Translations under genes and position numbers: made by a program
Part shown: in pieces, positions 26,874-35,982 of the stretch
Position numbering within the stretch: position 1 is the stretch's first letter
Layout of the letters: every line of letters starts with the position of its first letter
Assembly: GCA_937944855.1 (NCBI GenBank)
Contig: CALFAY010000038.1
Coordinates: 1 to 64,000, forward strand
DNA: 64,000 bases
Direction of reading: 5' to 3'
DNA from: an uncultured Planctomycetota bacterium
GTDB lineage: Bacteria; Planctomycetota; Planctomycetia; Gemmatales; HRBIN36
The notes under the pieces: model-generated
What the model was told of the DNA's origin: nothing
Seen by the model: only the letters and a program-made list of their open reading frames with translations
The model's database searches: none

Positions 26874-28134
26874 ATTCTGGTGGCTCTTGCAACGGCACAA
26901 CAACCTCCGCATCACGGACATCTTTTGCTGCTACGAAAAGGCCGGGATCATCGTCCGCAACGAGCCGATCCCCTGGAACGCTGATGCGGTCCTCGTCGAA
27001 GTCCTGGTCCGCTTTCCCCCGGGAGCCGTCCGCCGCAAAAGCGACTTCTCCCTCCGCAGCCCAGCTCTGGACGCGGTGGTGCCGGCCTCATCTCTCCAGC
27101 GCCGCGGGGCCGAGGACTGCTTCGTCGTGCTTTTCCGCTTCTGCCCGGTTCGGGAGTTGCCGAGCATCGAGGTCCTGTGGAGAGACCGGCCGGTGGTCCG
27201 GACGGCCGTGCCTACCATCTCGCCGACGGAGTTTCTGGCTGGACTGCGGATCGAGCAGCCGACCACGTTCGCGCGCCTGGGGGATTACACGGTTCCCTGC
27301 CGGGCCATTCCGATCAAGCAGTGTACGGGGCTGCTGGCCGCGGCCCTCCTGCAAAGCTCCACGAGCCTGCTGCCGCTTGCTGACCTGGATCTCCATGTGG
27401 AGTTCGTGGAATATACCCGACAGGGGGGTTATGGCCGAGGTGGGTTCCGCGATAGCTCACCGCACGACGGGGAACAGCAACTGGAGGGCAACCGCTACGT
27501 CGTTCCGGTGCGGCTGACTGGCTCCCAGCTGGCCCGGAAGGAGGCCCAGGTCATCGTTGCCGCCCCGCGGCCGCCGAAGCGGACCGGCGTCTGGGCGGTT
27601 TCCTGGAAGACGGGACGGCAGACTTTGGCCCGCACGGAAGTTCGCATCCTCGCCAAGAAGGCCCTCGCTCGCTCCCTGTACCTGGCCGACTCCCGATACG
27701 TCCATCAAGACAAACTCGGCCGTCTGAACATCACCAAGGTCCTGCCCACACTGGGACCCGGCGAGCGGCTCGGCCCCTGCTTCCTGATCGCCAGCCGGGA
27801 GGAAGGACTGGCCGCCCTTTGTTCCCTGGAAGTAGTCGGCCGACAACGAGGCCAGTCGCTTCAGCCCCTGGACGCCCAGCAGGTCCTCGTCACTGACGTG
27901 CCGACGCCCCTGGCCCCCGGCACAGTCAGCGAAGCCGATCTGCAAAACCTGATCGCCTTCGAGCTTAGGCAAGGAAGTCAGGTACTGGGAGCGATCTCGA
28001 CCTGCCCCGCTCCCACGGCCACTTTCACCAGCGAGGGCGGCTTCAAACCGCCCCCGGAGGAACATCCGTGGAGCCCGGCTTCCGACGAGGAACTCAATGC
28101 CCGGCTTCAACGGCTCAGCTCCGCCCCGGGCTGA
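26866..28134 (+). CDS. Protein of unknown function, last gene of the JAB-E2-E1 cassette (track ORF begins 26830, 434 aa)
   Basis: Long ORF whose start overlaps the E1-like stop (ATGCGTGA); no recognised family. Confidence 0.8.
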   Translation: MREFWWLLQRHNNLRITDIFCCYEKAGIIVRNEPIPWNADAVLVEVLVRFPPGAVRRKSDFSLRSPALDAVVPASSLQRRGAEDCFVVLFRFCPVRELPSIEVLWRDRPVVRTAVPTISPTEFLAGLRIEQPTTFARLGDYTVPCRAIPIKQCTGLLAAALLQSSTSLLPLADLDLHVEFVEYTRQGGYGRGGFRDSSPHDGEQQLEGNRYVVPVRLTGSQLARKEAQVIVAAPRPPKRTGVWAVSWKTGRQTLARTEVRILAKKALARSLYLADSRYVHQDKLGRLNITKVLPTLGPGERLGPCFLIASREEGLAALCSLEVVGRQRGQSLQPLDAQQVLVTDVPTPLAPGTVSEADLQNLIAFELRQGSQVLGAISTCPAPTATFTSEGGFKPPPEEHPWSPASDEELNARLQRLSSAPG

Positions 28135-28158
28135 TCCGGGCCAAGGGCGTGGCAGCCT

Positions 28159-28809
28159 TTACCAACGCAGGTTCTTGACCAGATCATCCACGATCCTGAG
28201 GGCTTCCTCGCGGTAGATCTTCGGGAAGGTAGCCCGCAGCTTGACCTTCCAGCGCTCCCGCTCGTCCGGCCCGGTCTCGAAGATGTACACGACCCCCGCT
28301 TCCTTCTCATTTAGCGAAGGCCCACTGTCCACCAGCACCTTGAAACCGGGACGTTCGTTGACGGTGACGGCATCGGGCTTGGCGACCTTGTCCTTGCCGT
28401 AGAGCATTTGCAGCAGATCATGTTCGATGCCGTAGGTTTCGCGCTGCTGCTGGCCGTCGGTGTTGGGTACGGGAACCCGCCGAGCCACGCCGTCGATCAC
28501 GTCCTTGAGTTCCACCAGCAGAGGCGACCAGGAAAGCATGACGTCGATGGTCATGTCGCCGGGGTTTTTGGCTCCACGGCGGACGATGAGGTAGGAAGTG
28601 CGTCCCACGGCCCGGGGCGGAAGCACCTCCCATCCTTCGAGGACAAGGAAGCGGCTTTGCGACGGCCCGTGTTGGAACGCCTTGCCGTTCTCGACAGGCT
28701 GGAGGTCCCCGGCGGCATCCGGCCTCTGTTGATCCTGGGCGGCCAGCGGGCCGGCAACGCAACTCAGAAGGATGACCAGTGCGATTTTCGACGGGAATTT
28801 CCAAAGCAT
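28159..28809 (-). CDS. Secreted protein of unknown function
   Basis: Signal peptide MLWKFPSKIALVILLSCVAGPLAAQ; ORF of 216 aa. Confidence 0.7.
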   Translation of the reverse strand: MLWKFPSKIALVILLSCVAGPLAAQDQQRPDAAGDLQPVENGKAFQHGPSQSRFLVLEGWEVLPPRAVGRTSYLIVRRGAKNPGDMTIDVMLSWSPLLVELKDVIDGVARRVPVPNTDGQQQRETYGIEHDLLQMLYGKDKVAKPDAVTVNERPGFKVLVDSGPSLNEKEAGVVYIFETGPDERERWKVKLRATFPKIYREEALRIVDDLVKNLRW

Positions 28810-28853
28810 CACGAGGAGAACTCCTTGGTGCAAGCCTCTGGATGTGTTTCCGA

Positions 28854-29849
28854 TCATGGTCTGCGTCTGTGGGCCGCCACTTCCGGATTGACCCAGGCCG
28901 GAAGGTCGCGTCCCTGGACCCCGGCGAGCAGGTTGTCGGCGGCAATGACGGCCATCGCGTTCCGAGTTCCGACCGTAGCGCTGGCGATGTGCGGGGCCAC
29001 GATCACGTTCGGCAGTTTCAGAAGGGGGTCGTCCGGGGAGGGCGGCTCCGGGTCGGTCACGTCCAGACCGGCGGCGAAGATCACGCCGTCCCGCAACGCC
29101 TCATACAGGGCCTTCTGATCGTGCAGCGGTCCCCGGGCAGTGTTGATGAAGACGGCGGTCCGCTTCATCCTGCGGAACTGCTCGGCCCCGAACATCCCGC
29201 GGGTCTTGTCATTCAAATCGGTGTGGACCGATACGAAGTCCGATTCCCGCAGCAACGTGTCCAGATCCACCTGCCGCGCGCCCAGTTCCCGCTCCGCCTT
29301 TTCATTTTTATACACGTCGTGATAGAGAATCTGCATCCCCCATCCGCCGTGGCAGCGCTTCGCCATAGCGAAGCCGATGCGGCCCATGCCGACGATGCCG
29401 AGCGTGCGGCCGACCAGATCCTGCCCCAGATGGCCCATCGGCTCCCAGGTCTTCCATTTGCCGGCGAGCGTGTAGAGATGCCCTTCGACCAGGCGGCGAG
29501 CGGCGGCGATGAGCAGACAGAAGGCCATGTCCGCGGTGGCATCGGTCAGAACGCCCGGCGTATTGCCGACGCAGATGCCCCGCTGCGTGGCGGCCGCCAC
29601 GTCAATGTTGTTGAATCCGACGGCGTAATTGCTGACGACCTTGAGACGCGGGGCGGCATCGAGCAGGGCGACATCAATGCGGTCGGTCAGCAGGGACAGC
29701 AGGCCGTCGCAGTCGGCGACCTTCTGGCGAATCACCTCGTAAGGCGGCGGCAGCGGGTCAGTCCAGACCTCGGTTTCGCAAGCCTCTCGGATCCGGGCCA
29801 GACCGGCTTCGGGGATGATGCGGGTGACGAAGACCTTGGGACGGCCCAC
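28854..29849 (-). CDS. D-2-hydroxyacid dehydrogenase (glyoxylate/hydroxypyruvate reductase-like)
   Basis: GRTLGIVGMGRIGFAMAKR; SVHTDLNDKTRGMF; FINTARGPLHDQKAL; PHIASAT; likely GTG start. Confidence 0.92.
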   Translation of the reverse strand: MGRPKVFVTRIIPEAGLARIREACETEVWTDPLPPPYEVIRQKVADCDGLLSLLTDRIDVALLDAAPRLKVVSNYAVGFNNIDVAAATQRGICVGNTPGVLTDATADMAFCLLIAAARRLVEGHLYTLAGKWKTWEPMGHLGQDLVGRTLGIVGMGRIGFAMAKRCHGGWGMQILYHDVYKNEKAERELGARQVDLDTLLRESDFVSVHTDLNDKTRGMFGAEQFRRMKRTAVFINTARGPLHDQKALYEALRDGVIFAAGLDVTDPEPPSPDDPLLKLPNVIVAPHIASATVGTRNAMAVIAADNLLAGVQGRDLPAWVNPEVAAHRRRP

Positions 29850-29966
29850 GACGGCTCCTTTCTGTGCAGGCTTCGAGCACGGGCGAACCTTGCCGCGTTG
29901 TTCAACGATCCTTGGGCATTGTACCACGGCGGCAGGGGAGCGCGGCTGGGCAGCGGCGAAAAGCGG

Positions 29967-29997
29967 GACAGCCGGCCGCGGGGGGAGGCCGGCTGTC
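29967..29997. other. Perfect 11-bp inverted repeat in a long intergenic region
   Basis: gacagccggcc - gcgggggga - ggccggctgtc. Confidence 0.6.
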
Positions 29998-30222
29998 GTC
30001 GGGGGAACAGGGGGTTGTTACGGTCAGGCCCATCCGTGGGGCGGCCTCCGTTTCCCAGGTGTTCTGGCCGAGCGGTGTGGCTCTCCGAGGACCACTGTAC
30101 CCAGCTAAGTAAATCGGCTGTTGCTCCGCCAACCGTTGGCAGGCCTCGGCTGATTGACGCGGCCGGGCTGGCGGCAGTCCGGCGCGTCAGGAACAGACAG
30201 CAGATTCGGACGCCTCGGTGCG

Positions 30223-31494
30223 TCACTCCCGCAGCCGGAACAGCTTATAGATCGCTTCCAGCAGGCCGCTGCCTTCGTCGTGGCCCTGTTCGCGGATGAC
30301 CGACAGGGGAGCGTGCAGGAGTTTGTTCTGCAACAGGCGGAACGCGCCTTCGATAACGGCCAGATCATCTGGTGCGAGTTTGCCGTTGAGTTTCCGAAAA
30401 CACTCGGCCTGCACCTCCCGACGGATGCTCTCCCACTGCTCGTACAGCTTGGCAATGGCCGGGGCCGCTCGACGACGCGACCAGTCTTTCAAAAACCGTT
30501 CCTGCTCGGTTCGGATGATCGCCTCGACGGCGGGGACGTGCTTGAGGCGGTTGCGCAGGACGTGTTCCCGGATCGCCTGCAAGTCGTCGATGTTGATGAG
30601 CAGATCGACCGCGTCGAGATGAATCAGTCGGGGATCGAAGTCGCGGGGCACGGCGATGTCGATGATGGCGACGGGGCGGCCCTGACGCTGCGGCACCAGG
30701 CGTTGGAAGCGTTCGAGGCTGACGATCGGCTCGGGCGCGCCGGTCGTGCTGAGGATGACGTCGGCGGAGATCAAGCATTGGTCCAGATTCTCGAAGGGCA
30801 CCGGCACGCCGTCGCACAGGGCAGCGACTTCGCGGGCCTTGTCCGGACTGCGGTTGGTGACCAGGATGCGGCCGGGCTTCAGGGACTTCAGGTGCTTGAG
30901 CGTCAGTTCGCCCATCTTGCCCGCGCCGATGACGAGGATGGTCTTGTCGCCGAAGTGGTCGAAAACCTGCTTCAGGTAATCGACGGCGAGGCTGGACACG
31001 GACGCCTTGCCCTGGGCGATGCCGGTTTCGCTGCGGACCCGTTTGCCGACCACCCGGGCGTGTTGGAACAAGGCGTGCAGCACCGGGCCGACCGTGCCAG
31101 CCTGCTGGGCCTTCTCGTAGGCGTCCTTGACCTGCCCGGCGATCTGCCCTTCGCCGAGCACCAGACTGTCCAGACTGCTGACCACGCGGAAGAGATGGTG
31201 GACCGCATCGGCCCCCTGCCGGGCATACAGAGCAGGACGCACCTTCGCCGTGGGAAGACCGTGGAACTCCCCCAAAAACTCGGCGATCAGGTCCACATCG
31301 GGCAGGGCTTCGCCGGAAAGTCCGGCCAGGTAGATTTCGACGCGATTACAGGTGTCGAGGAGGACCGCTTCGGTGCCGTAGCGGGCGGACAACTCGCCCA
31401 GCGCCCGGGGCAGCTTGTCGCCGGGAAAGGCCAGCAGTTCCCGCAGTTCCATGGGCGCGGTGCGGAAATTGGCTCCGACCACGATCAGCCTCAT
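30223..31494 (-). CDS. hemA: Glutamyl-tRNA reductase
   Basis: VLLDTCNRVEIYL; SLVLGEGQIAGQVKDAYEKAQ; LVIGAGKMGELTLKHL; AVPRDFDP. Confidence 0.96.
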   Translation of the reverse strand: MRLIVVGANFRTAPMELRELLAFPGDKLPRALGELSARYGTEAVLLDTCNRVEIYLAGLSGEALPDVDLIAEFLGEFHGLPTAKVRPALYARQGADAVHHLFRVVSSLDSLVLGEGQIAGQVKDAYEKAQQAGTVGPVLHALFQHARVVGKRVRSETGIAQGKASVSSLAVDYLKQVFDHFGDKTILVIGAGKMGELTLKHLKSLKPGRILVTNRSPDKAREVAALCDGVPVPFENLDQCLISADVILSTTGAPEPIVSLERFQRLVPQRQGRPVAIIDIAVPRDFDPRLIHLDAVDLLINIDDLQAIREHVLRNRLKHVPAVEAIIRTEQERFLKDWSRRRAAPAIAKLYEQWESIRREVQAECFRKLNGKLAPDDLAVIEGAFRLLQNKLLHAPLSVIREQGHDEGSGLLEAIYKLFRLRE

Positions 31495-32309
31495 GGCCCG
31501 CCTCCGCTGGGATGCGCACTGGGCCAGATGTACTGCACGACATACGCCAGCAGCAGGATTCCGAAGGCCAGCATGGTTCCGACAGCCATGCGGCGGCCCT
31601 GGATGTGCAGTCCGTATCGCAAGTACAGCAACAGGGCGAAGACGATCCAGAACAAGCCGGTCACGATCACTTTCGGATCGGTCAGGCTGAACTCCTCATA
31701 GTTGAGCAGCAGGGCCAGGCCGACCAGCAGGCCGGCCGTAAACAGCGGAAATGCCCAGGTGATCGCCCGCCGGTTCATGGCTTCCAGCCGTTCCAGGCTG
31801 AGCAGTTGAATCCCCTCGCCCGGCGGGGCCTTGTGTTTCAGTTTCCACGCCTGCACCAGAAACATCACGCTGGCGACGAAGCCGACGCTCAGCCCGACCG
31901 ACCCCAGGATCAGCAGCACCGCATGGAGCCAGGCCCAGGCCCAGAGATTTTCCGGCGTCGGCGGGATGGTCGGCTCGCTGGCGATGATGAGCTTGGCGAC
32001 CAGCACCAGCACCAGCACGACCGGCAGGACGAACACGCCCCAGGCCAGCCGCGGATGGTGCAAGGCCCCGACCAGATAGAAGATCGCCAGCACCCACGAC
32101 ACGAACAGCAGACTGCTCGGTCCGCCCTGCATCGGCAGACCGTGATAGACCACATAGATGGTATGGGCGAACAGTCCGGCAGCACTGACGATCAAGGCGG
32201 CGATGCGGCGGAATTCCGACCGGCCCAGCAGAAGCTGGATCGCCTCCACAAACAGGGCCACGCCGTAACTGGCCGCGAAACAGAGGATGGTGATCCGTTC
32301 CAGCATCAC
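31491..32309 (-). CDS. Cytochrome c biogenesis protein CcsA/ResC/HemX-like
   Basis: Eight or so TM helices; LWAWAWLHAVLLILGSVGLSVGFVASVMFLVQ; overlaps the hemA start. Confidence 0.85.
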   Translation of the reverse strand: MMLERITILCFAASYGVALFVEAIQLLLGRSEFRRIAALIVSAAGLFAHTIYVVYHGLPMQGGPSSLLFVSWVLAIFYLVGALHHPRLAWGVFVLPVVLVLVLVAKLIIASEPTIPPTPENLWAWAWLHAVLLILGSVGLSVGFVASVMFLVQAWKLKHKAPPGEGIQLLSLERLEAMNRRAITWAFPLFTAGLLVGLALLLNYEEFSLTDPKVIVTGLFWIVFALLLYLRYGLHIQGRRMAVGTMLAFGILLLAYVVQYIWPSAHPSGGGP

Positions 32310-32369
32310 CCCCTATTTTACAGACAGCAACGAGTCGGCGAACGCCCCGCCGCTCGCCGGCCAGGCTCG

Positions 32370-33692
32370 CTAGTCAGCGGGAATCAGGCCCTTGTGGACC
32401 TGCCCGTTGCGGAGCAGAAAGACCTTCAGCGGGTAGAAGCTGGACAGTTCCGGCTGACGCAGCACGTAGGCGACGTTGTCGAGATTGATCGTTTCCCACT
32501 GGTGCAGGCCGACGACGATGTCGCCCCGCTGGATGCCGGCCTTGGCTCCCGGCCCGTTGGGCTGGACCTCCGTCACCAGCAGGCCGCCGCGGAGCGTGCC
32601 GTTGCTCCGGCTGATCGCTTCCGACGGAGCAGGATTGAGCCGCAGTCCGAGCTTCCGCCAGGCCAACTCGCTGGAACTGACGACCTGACTGGGTTGCGGA
32701 ATCAGTTCCAGGTCCTGTTCGCCGTCCGCTCTTCGGACCCGAACCGGCAGCGGTTCGCCCGGTTTGGCGTGCAGAAGGATCCGTTCGATGTCGAGGCTGT
32801 TGTGAACCGGCACGTCGCCGAGCCGCACGATGATGTCGCCGCTGCGCAGTCCGGCCTTTTCCGCCGGTCCGGCATTTTCGATCCGTTCCACTTCCAGCGA
32901 CCAGGGCGGCGACTGGCGGACGTCGATGCGGTTACGGTAGCCGAAGCCCGGCCAGACATCGTTGCGCCGCCTCCGGGCCAGCATCTCCGTCACCACCATG
33001 ACCATCTGATCGCTGGGAATGGCGAAGCCGATGCCCTGGGCGCCGGCGCGGATGGCCACGTTGACGCCGATCAGTTCCCCGTCGATGTTCAGCAGCGGAC
33101 CTCCCGAGTTGCCCGGATTGATGCTGGCGTCGGTCTGGATCAGCGATTTGTAGGAGATGTCCTTGTTGAGCGTGACGTCGCGGTGCAACGCACTGATGAT
33201 GCCGACGGTGACGGTGTGTTCATAGCCGAAGGCATTGCCGATGGCAATGACCGTCTCGCCCACCATCAGATCGCTGGAAGTGCCGATGGGAATGGTCGGC
33301 AGCGGCCGGGGCACGTCGATTTTCAGCAGGGCCAGGTCGTATTCCCGATCCCGGTCCAAAACGCGGGCCACGTGGGTCGTGCCGTCGCTGAGCCGGACTC
33401 GCAACAGGGACACGTCTTCAATAACGTGGTGGTTGGTGACGATGTAGCCGCGGGGGTCGATGATGATGCCGGTGCCCATGCCGTTGCTGCGTTGCTGGGC
33501 GGGGACGGCTTCCGGCCGTTGCAGCGTGCCGTTGGAGCCGGTGCTGCGTTCGCTATGGATGTTGACGACGGCGGGCTTGACCCGTTCCACCACCTCGACG
33601 ATGGCCGAGCGGCGGGACGCGGGACCGGCCCACGCCGCCGCAACAACACAGGTCACAATCACTCCGAGGGGCACAAGACGATGCAGACTCAT
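32370..33692 (-). CDS. HtrA/DegP-like trypsin-type serine protease with PDZ domains
   Basis: Signal peptide; GYIVTNHHVIEDV, EYDLALLKI, INPGNSGGPLL; two PDZ-like regions. Confidence 0.93.
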   Translation of the reverse strand: MSLHRLVPLGVIVTCVVAAAWAGPASRRSAIVEVVERVKPAVVNIHSERSTGSNGTLQRPEAVPAQQRSNGMGTGIIIDPRGYIVTNHHVIEDVSLLRVRLSDGTTHVARVLDRDREYDLALLKIDVPRPLPTIPIGTSSDLMVGETVIAIGNAFGYEHTVTVGIISALHRDVTLNKDISYKSLIQTDASINPGNSGGPLLNIDGELIGVNVAIRAGAQGIGFAIPSDQMVMVVTEMLARRRRNDVWPGFGYRNRIDVRQSPPWSLEVERIENAGPAEKAGLRSGDIIVRLGDVPVHNSLDIERILLHAKPGEPLPVRVRRADGEQDLELIPQPSQVVSSSELAWRKLGLRLNPAPSEAISRSNGTLRGGLLVTEVQPNGPGAKAGIQRGDIVVGLHQWETINLDNVAYVLRQPELSSFYPLKVFLLRNGQVHKGLIPAD

Positions 33693-33943
33693 GGTGCTTC
33701 CGCGGCATCTTTCGGGTTTTGGAGGGCCTGTTGCGCTGAGTGGTCGCTCCGTCCATCGTCCACGATCCACGGCGATCTTCAGCAGGCGTTACCGATTCGC
33801 CAGTTTCACAGCGGGTCCAGGCGCGGATTGGAAGCATCTTGCCAAGCGCGCCCAGGCTGGCAATTGGGAAAGGCGTAGCCGACACGCTGCTTGTAGGGGA
33901 ATTGCCTGGACCGCCCCAAAAACCTGCCAGAAAGAACCGAGTC

Positions 33944-34261
33944 ATGAGTAGCCAGAACCGCAAACAGCAGATCGAAGCCCTGCTTCAGGAAGACCCCCAT
34001 GATCCGTTCCTCCGCTACGCTCTGGCGATGGAGTATGTCAGTTCCGGCGATGACGCGATGGCCGTGGAACACTTCACGCAGTTGCTGCGGGAGCATCCCG
34101 ACTACGTTCCCGGCTACATGCAGTTTGGCCAGACCTTGACCCGCCTGAACCGGCTTGACCAGGCCCGGCAGGTGTTCCAGCAGGGCATCGCCGCTGCCCT
34201 CCGCACCGCGGACGCCCACGCCGCCGAGGAGATGCGGGCCATGCTCGCCGTTCTGACCTGA
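33944..34261 (+). CDS. Small TPR protein
   Basis: PFLRYALAMEYVSSGDDAMAVEHFTQLLREHPDYVPGYMQFGQTLTRLNRLDQARQVFQQGIAAA. Confidence 0.85.
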   Translation: MSSQNRKQQIEALLQEDPHDPFLRYALAMEYVSSGDDAMAVEHFTQLLREHPDYVPGYMQFGQTLTRLNRLDQARQVFQQGIAAALRTADAHAAEEMRAMLAVLT

Positions 34262-34266
34262 ACGCT

Positions 34267-34677
34267 TCAAGTTCCCGTCCGTCGCCCTGGGTCGATGCCG
34301 GCCCGCTGTTCGAGAATCGTCCGCAGCAGGGACCGATGACAGCGTTGCTCGTCCGTGCAGGCACGAGAGCAAAGCAACGTCACGGTCTTGCCTTCGCGGA
34401 GCAGTTCGGCCAGCTCCGCGAGCTGTTCCTGGACCTCGACCGGCCGCTCGGCAATCTCCCGCCGATAGCGCTCGGCATATTCCAGCCAACTGATCGGCGG
34501 ACCATGTTTGCCGTAGTAAGCGGCGTGCAGTTCGCGGCTCGGTCCCAGATCGGGCAGCCACACGTCCCAGGTTTCCTTCGCCTTGGGCAGACCTCGGGGC
34601 CGATAGCGGCAAATCAGGACCCGCAGCCCGTCTCCTTGCTGCTTCGGATCGCACCAGCGTCGGGTTCGCACCGGCAT
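34267..34677 (-). CDS. DUF488 family protein
   Basis: LICRYRPRGLPKAKETWDVWLPDLGPSRELHAAYYGKHGPPISWLEYAERYRREI...VTLLCSRACTDEQRCHRSLL. Confidence 0.85.
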   Translation of the reverse strand: MPVRTRRWCDPKQQGDGLRVLICRYRPRGLPKAKETWDVWLPDLGPSRELHAAYYGKHGPPISWLEYAERYRREIAERPVEVQEQLAELAELLREGKTVTLLCSRACTDEQRCHRSLLRTILEQRAGIDPGRRTGT

Positions 34678-34715
34678 TTGCTGAGCTTCCTTGAAATCCG
34701 CCTGGCAGCCGCAAC

Positions 34716-35909
34716 CTAGTCCAACCGATCCGCGATTTCCTTCCCGATGACCAGACTGGCCGTCGCCGCCGGGGACGGAGCGTTCAGCACATGCACCATG
34801 CCGTCGGTTTGCACGATGCGGAAATCGTCCACCAGTTCGCCGTTCGGCCCCACGGCCTGGGCACGGACGCCGCAACCGGCCGGCGTCAGGTCGGAAGGCT
34901 CCACGCTCGGGACCAGCCGCCTCAGGGCCTTCACGAACGCCGCCTTGTTCCAGGACCGCCATTGCTCGGCCAGGCCTGTCCGCCAGTATTTTCGGCTCAT
35001 CCGCCAGAAGCCGCCGTAGGAGGCCATGTCATACACGTCGCGGACGCTGCAACTGGCCTTCGAATAGCCCTCCCGTCTGAGAGCCAGTACCGCATTCGGT
35101 CCCGCCTCCACCTGTCCGCTGATGCGTCGGGTGAAATGCACCCCCAGGAACGGAAAGCGGGGATCGGGCACCGGGTAGATCAGATTCCGCACCAGATGAC
35201 GTCTCGGTTCGACCAGTTCGTAATACTCCCCGCGGAACGGCACGATGCGAACTTCCGGTTCGATGCCGCACAGGCGTGCCACCCGGTCAGCCTGAAGACC
35301 GGCACAGTTGACCAGAAACTTTCCTGAAAAAACCTCGGTGGCTGTGACGGCTTCCAGATCCCTGCCGGGAGTGCGGATCTGCACGACTCTGGCCCGGCGG
35401 ACCACCTTGCCGCCGGCCTGTTCGATCCGCTCGGCCAGTTTGCGGGCGACCTGGCGATAGTCCACGATGCCAGTCTGGGGCACGAACAGGGCGGCGATGC
35501 CCGCGGCGTGGGGTTCGATCTCCCGCAGCGATGAGGCATCGAGCCGTTGCAAACCGTCCAGCCCGTTGGCCCGGCCTCGGCGTTCCAGTTCCTCCAAGGC
35601 CGGCAGTTCTTCTTCCCGAGTGGCGACCACGACCTTGCCGCAGCGCTGGTGGGGAATGTCATGCTCCTGACAGAAGCGATACATCGCTTCGCGTCCGGCA
35701 ACGCAGGTGCGGGCCTTGACCGATCCGGGCTTGTAGTAGAGTCCGGAATGGATGACGCCGCTGTTGCGTCCGGTCTGATGCTGAGCGAGATCGGCCTCGG
35801 CTTCGAGCACGACCACGTCCTTTCTGCCCCGGTTTATCAGGGCATACGCGGTGGCCAGGCCGACGATGCCTCCGCCGACGACAAGGACTTCAAAGCGCAC
35901 TTCAGACAT
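34716..35909 (-). CDS. lhgO: L-2-hydroxyglutarate oxidase-like FAD-dependent oxidoreductase
   Basis: FEVLVVGGGIVGLATAYALINRG; HQTGRNSGVIHSGLYYKPGSVKARTCVAG; LVNCAGLQADRVARLCG. Confidence 0.93.
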   Translation of the reverse strand: MSEVRFEVLVVGGGIVGLATAYALINRGRKDVVVLEAEADLAQHQTGRNSGVIHSGLYYKPGSVKARTCVAGREAMYRFCQEHDIPHQRCGKVVVATREEELPALEELERRGRANGLDGLQRLDASSLREIEPHAAGIAALFVPQTGIVDYRQVARKLAERIEQAGGKVVRRARVVQIRTPGRDLEAVTATEVFSGKFLVNCAGLQADRVARLCGIEPEVRIVPFRGEYYELVEPRRHLVRNLIYPVPDPRFPFLGVHFTRRISGQVEAGPNAVLALRREGYSKASCSVRDVYDMASYGGFWRMSRKYWRTGLAEQWRSWNKAAFVKALRRLVPSVEPSDLTPAGCGVRAQAVGPNGELVDDFRIVQTDGMVHVLNAPSPAATASLVIGKEIADRLD

Positions 35910-35982
35910 GCGATCAGATCCCAGGCAGGCCGCCGACCGGCTTCTCCAGGCCTGCCTGGGTTATTCTCCGACTCCGAACGAT

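Noticed and set aside
24197-28134. CBASS type II interpretation of the E1/E2/JAB cassette
   Set aside because: No CD-NTase or effector gene is visible on either side (valS upstream, a secreted protein and a dehydrogenase downstream), and E1 and E2 are separate genes rather than a Cap2-like fusion.
31512-33878. 788-aa plus-strand ORF over ccsA-like and htrA-like genes
   Set aside because: Antisense open frame with biased composition (Q/H/D-rich); no homology features.
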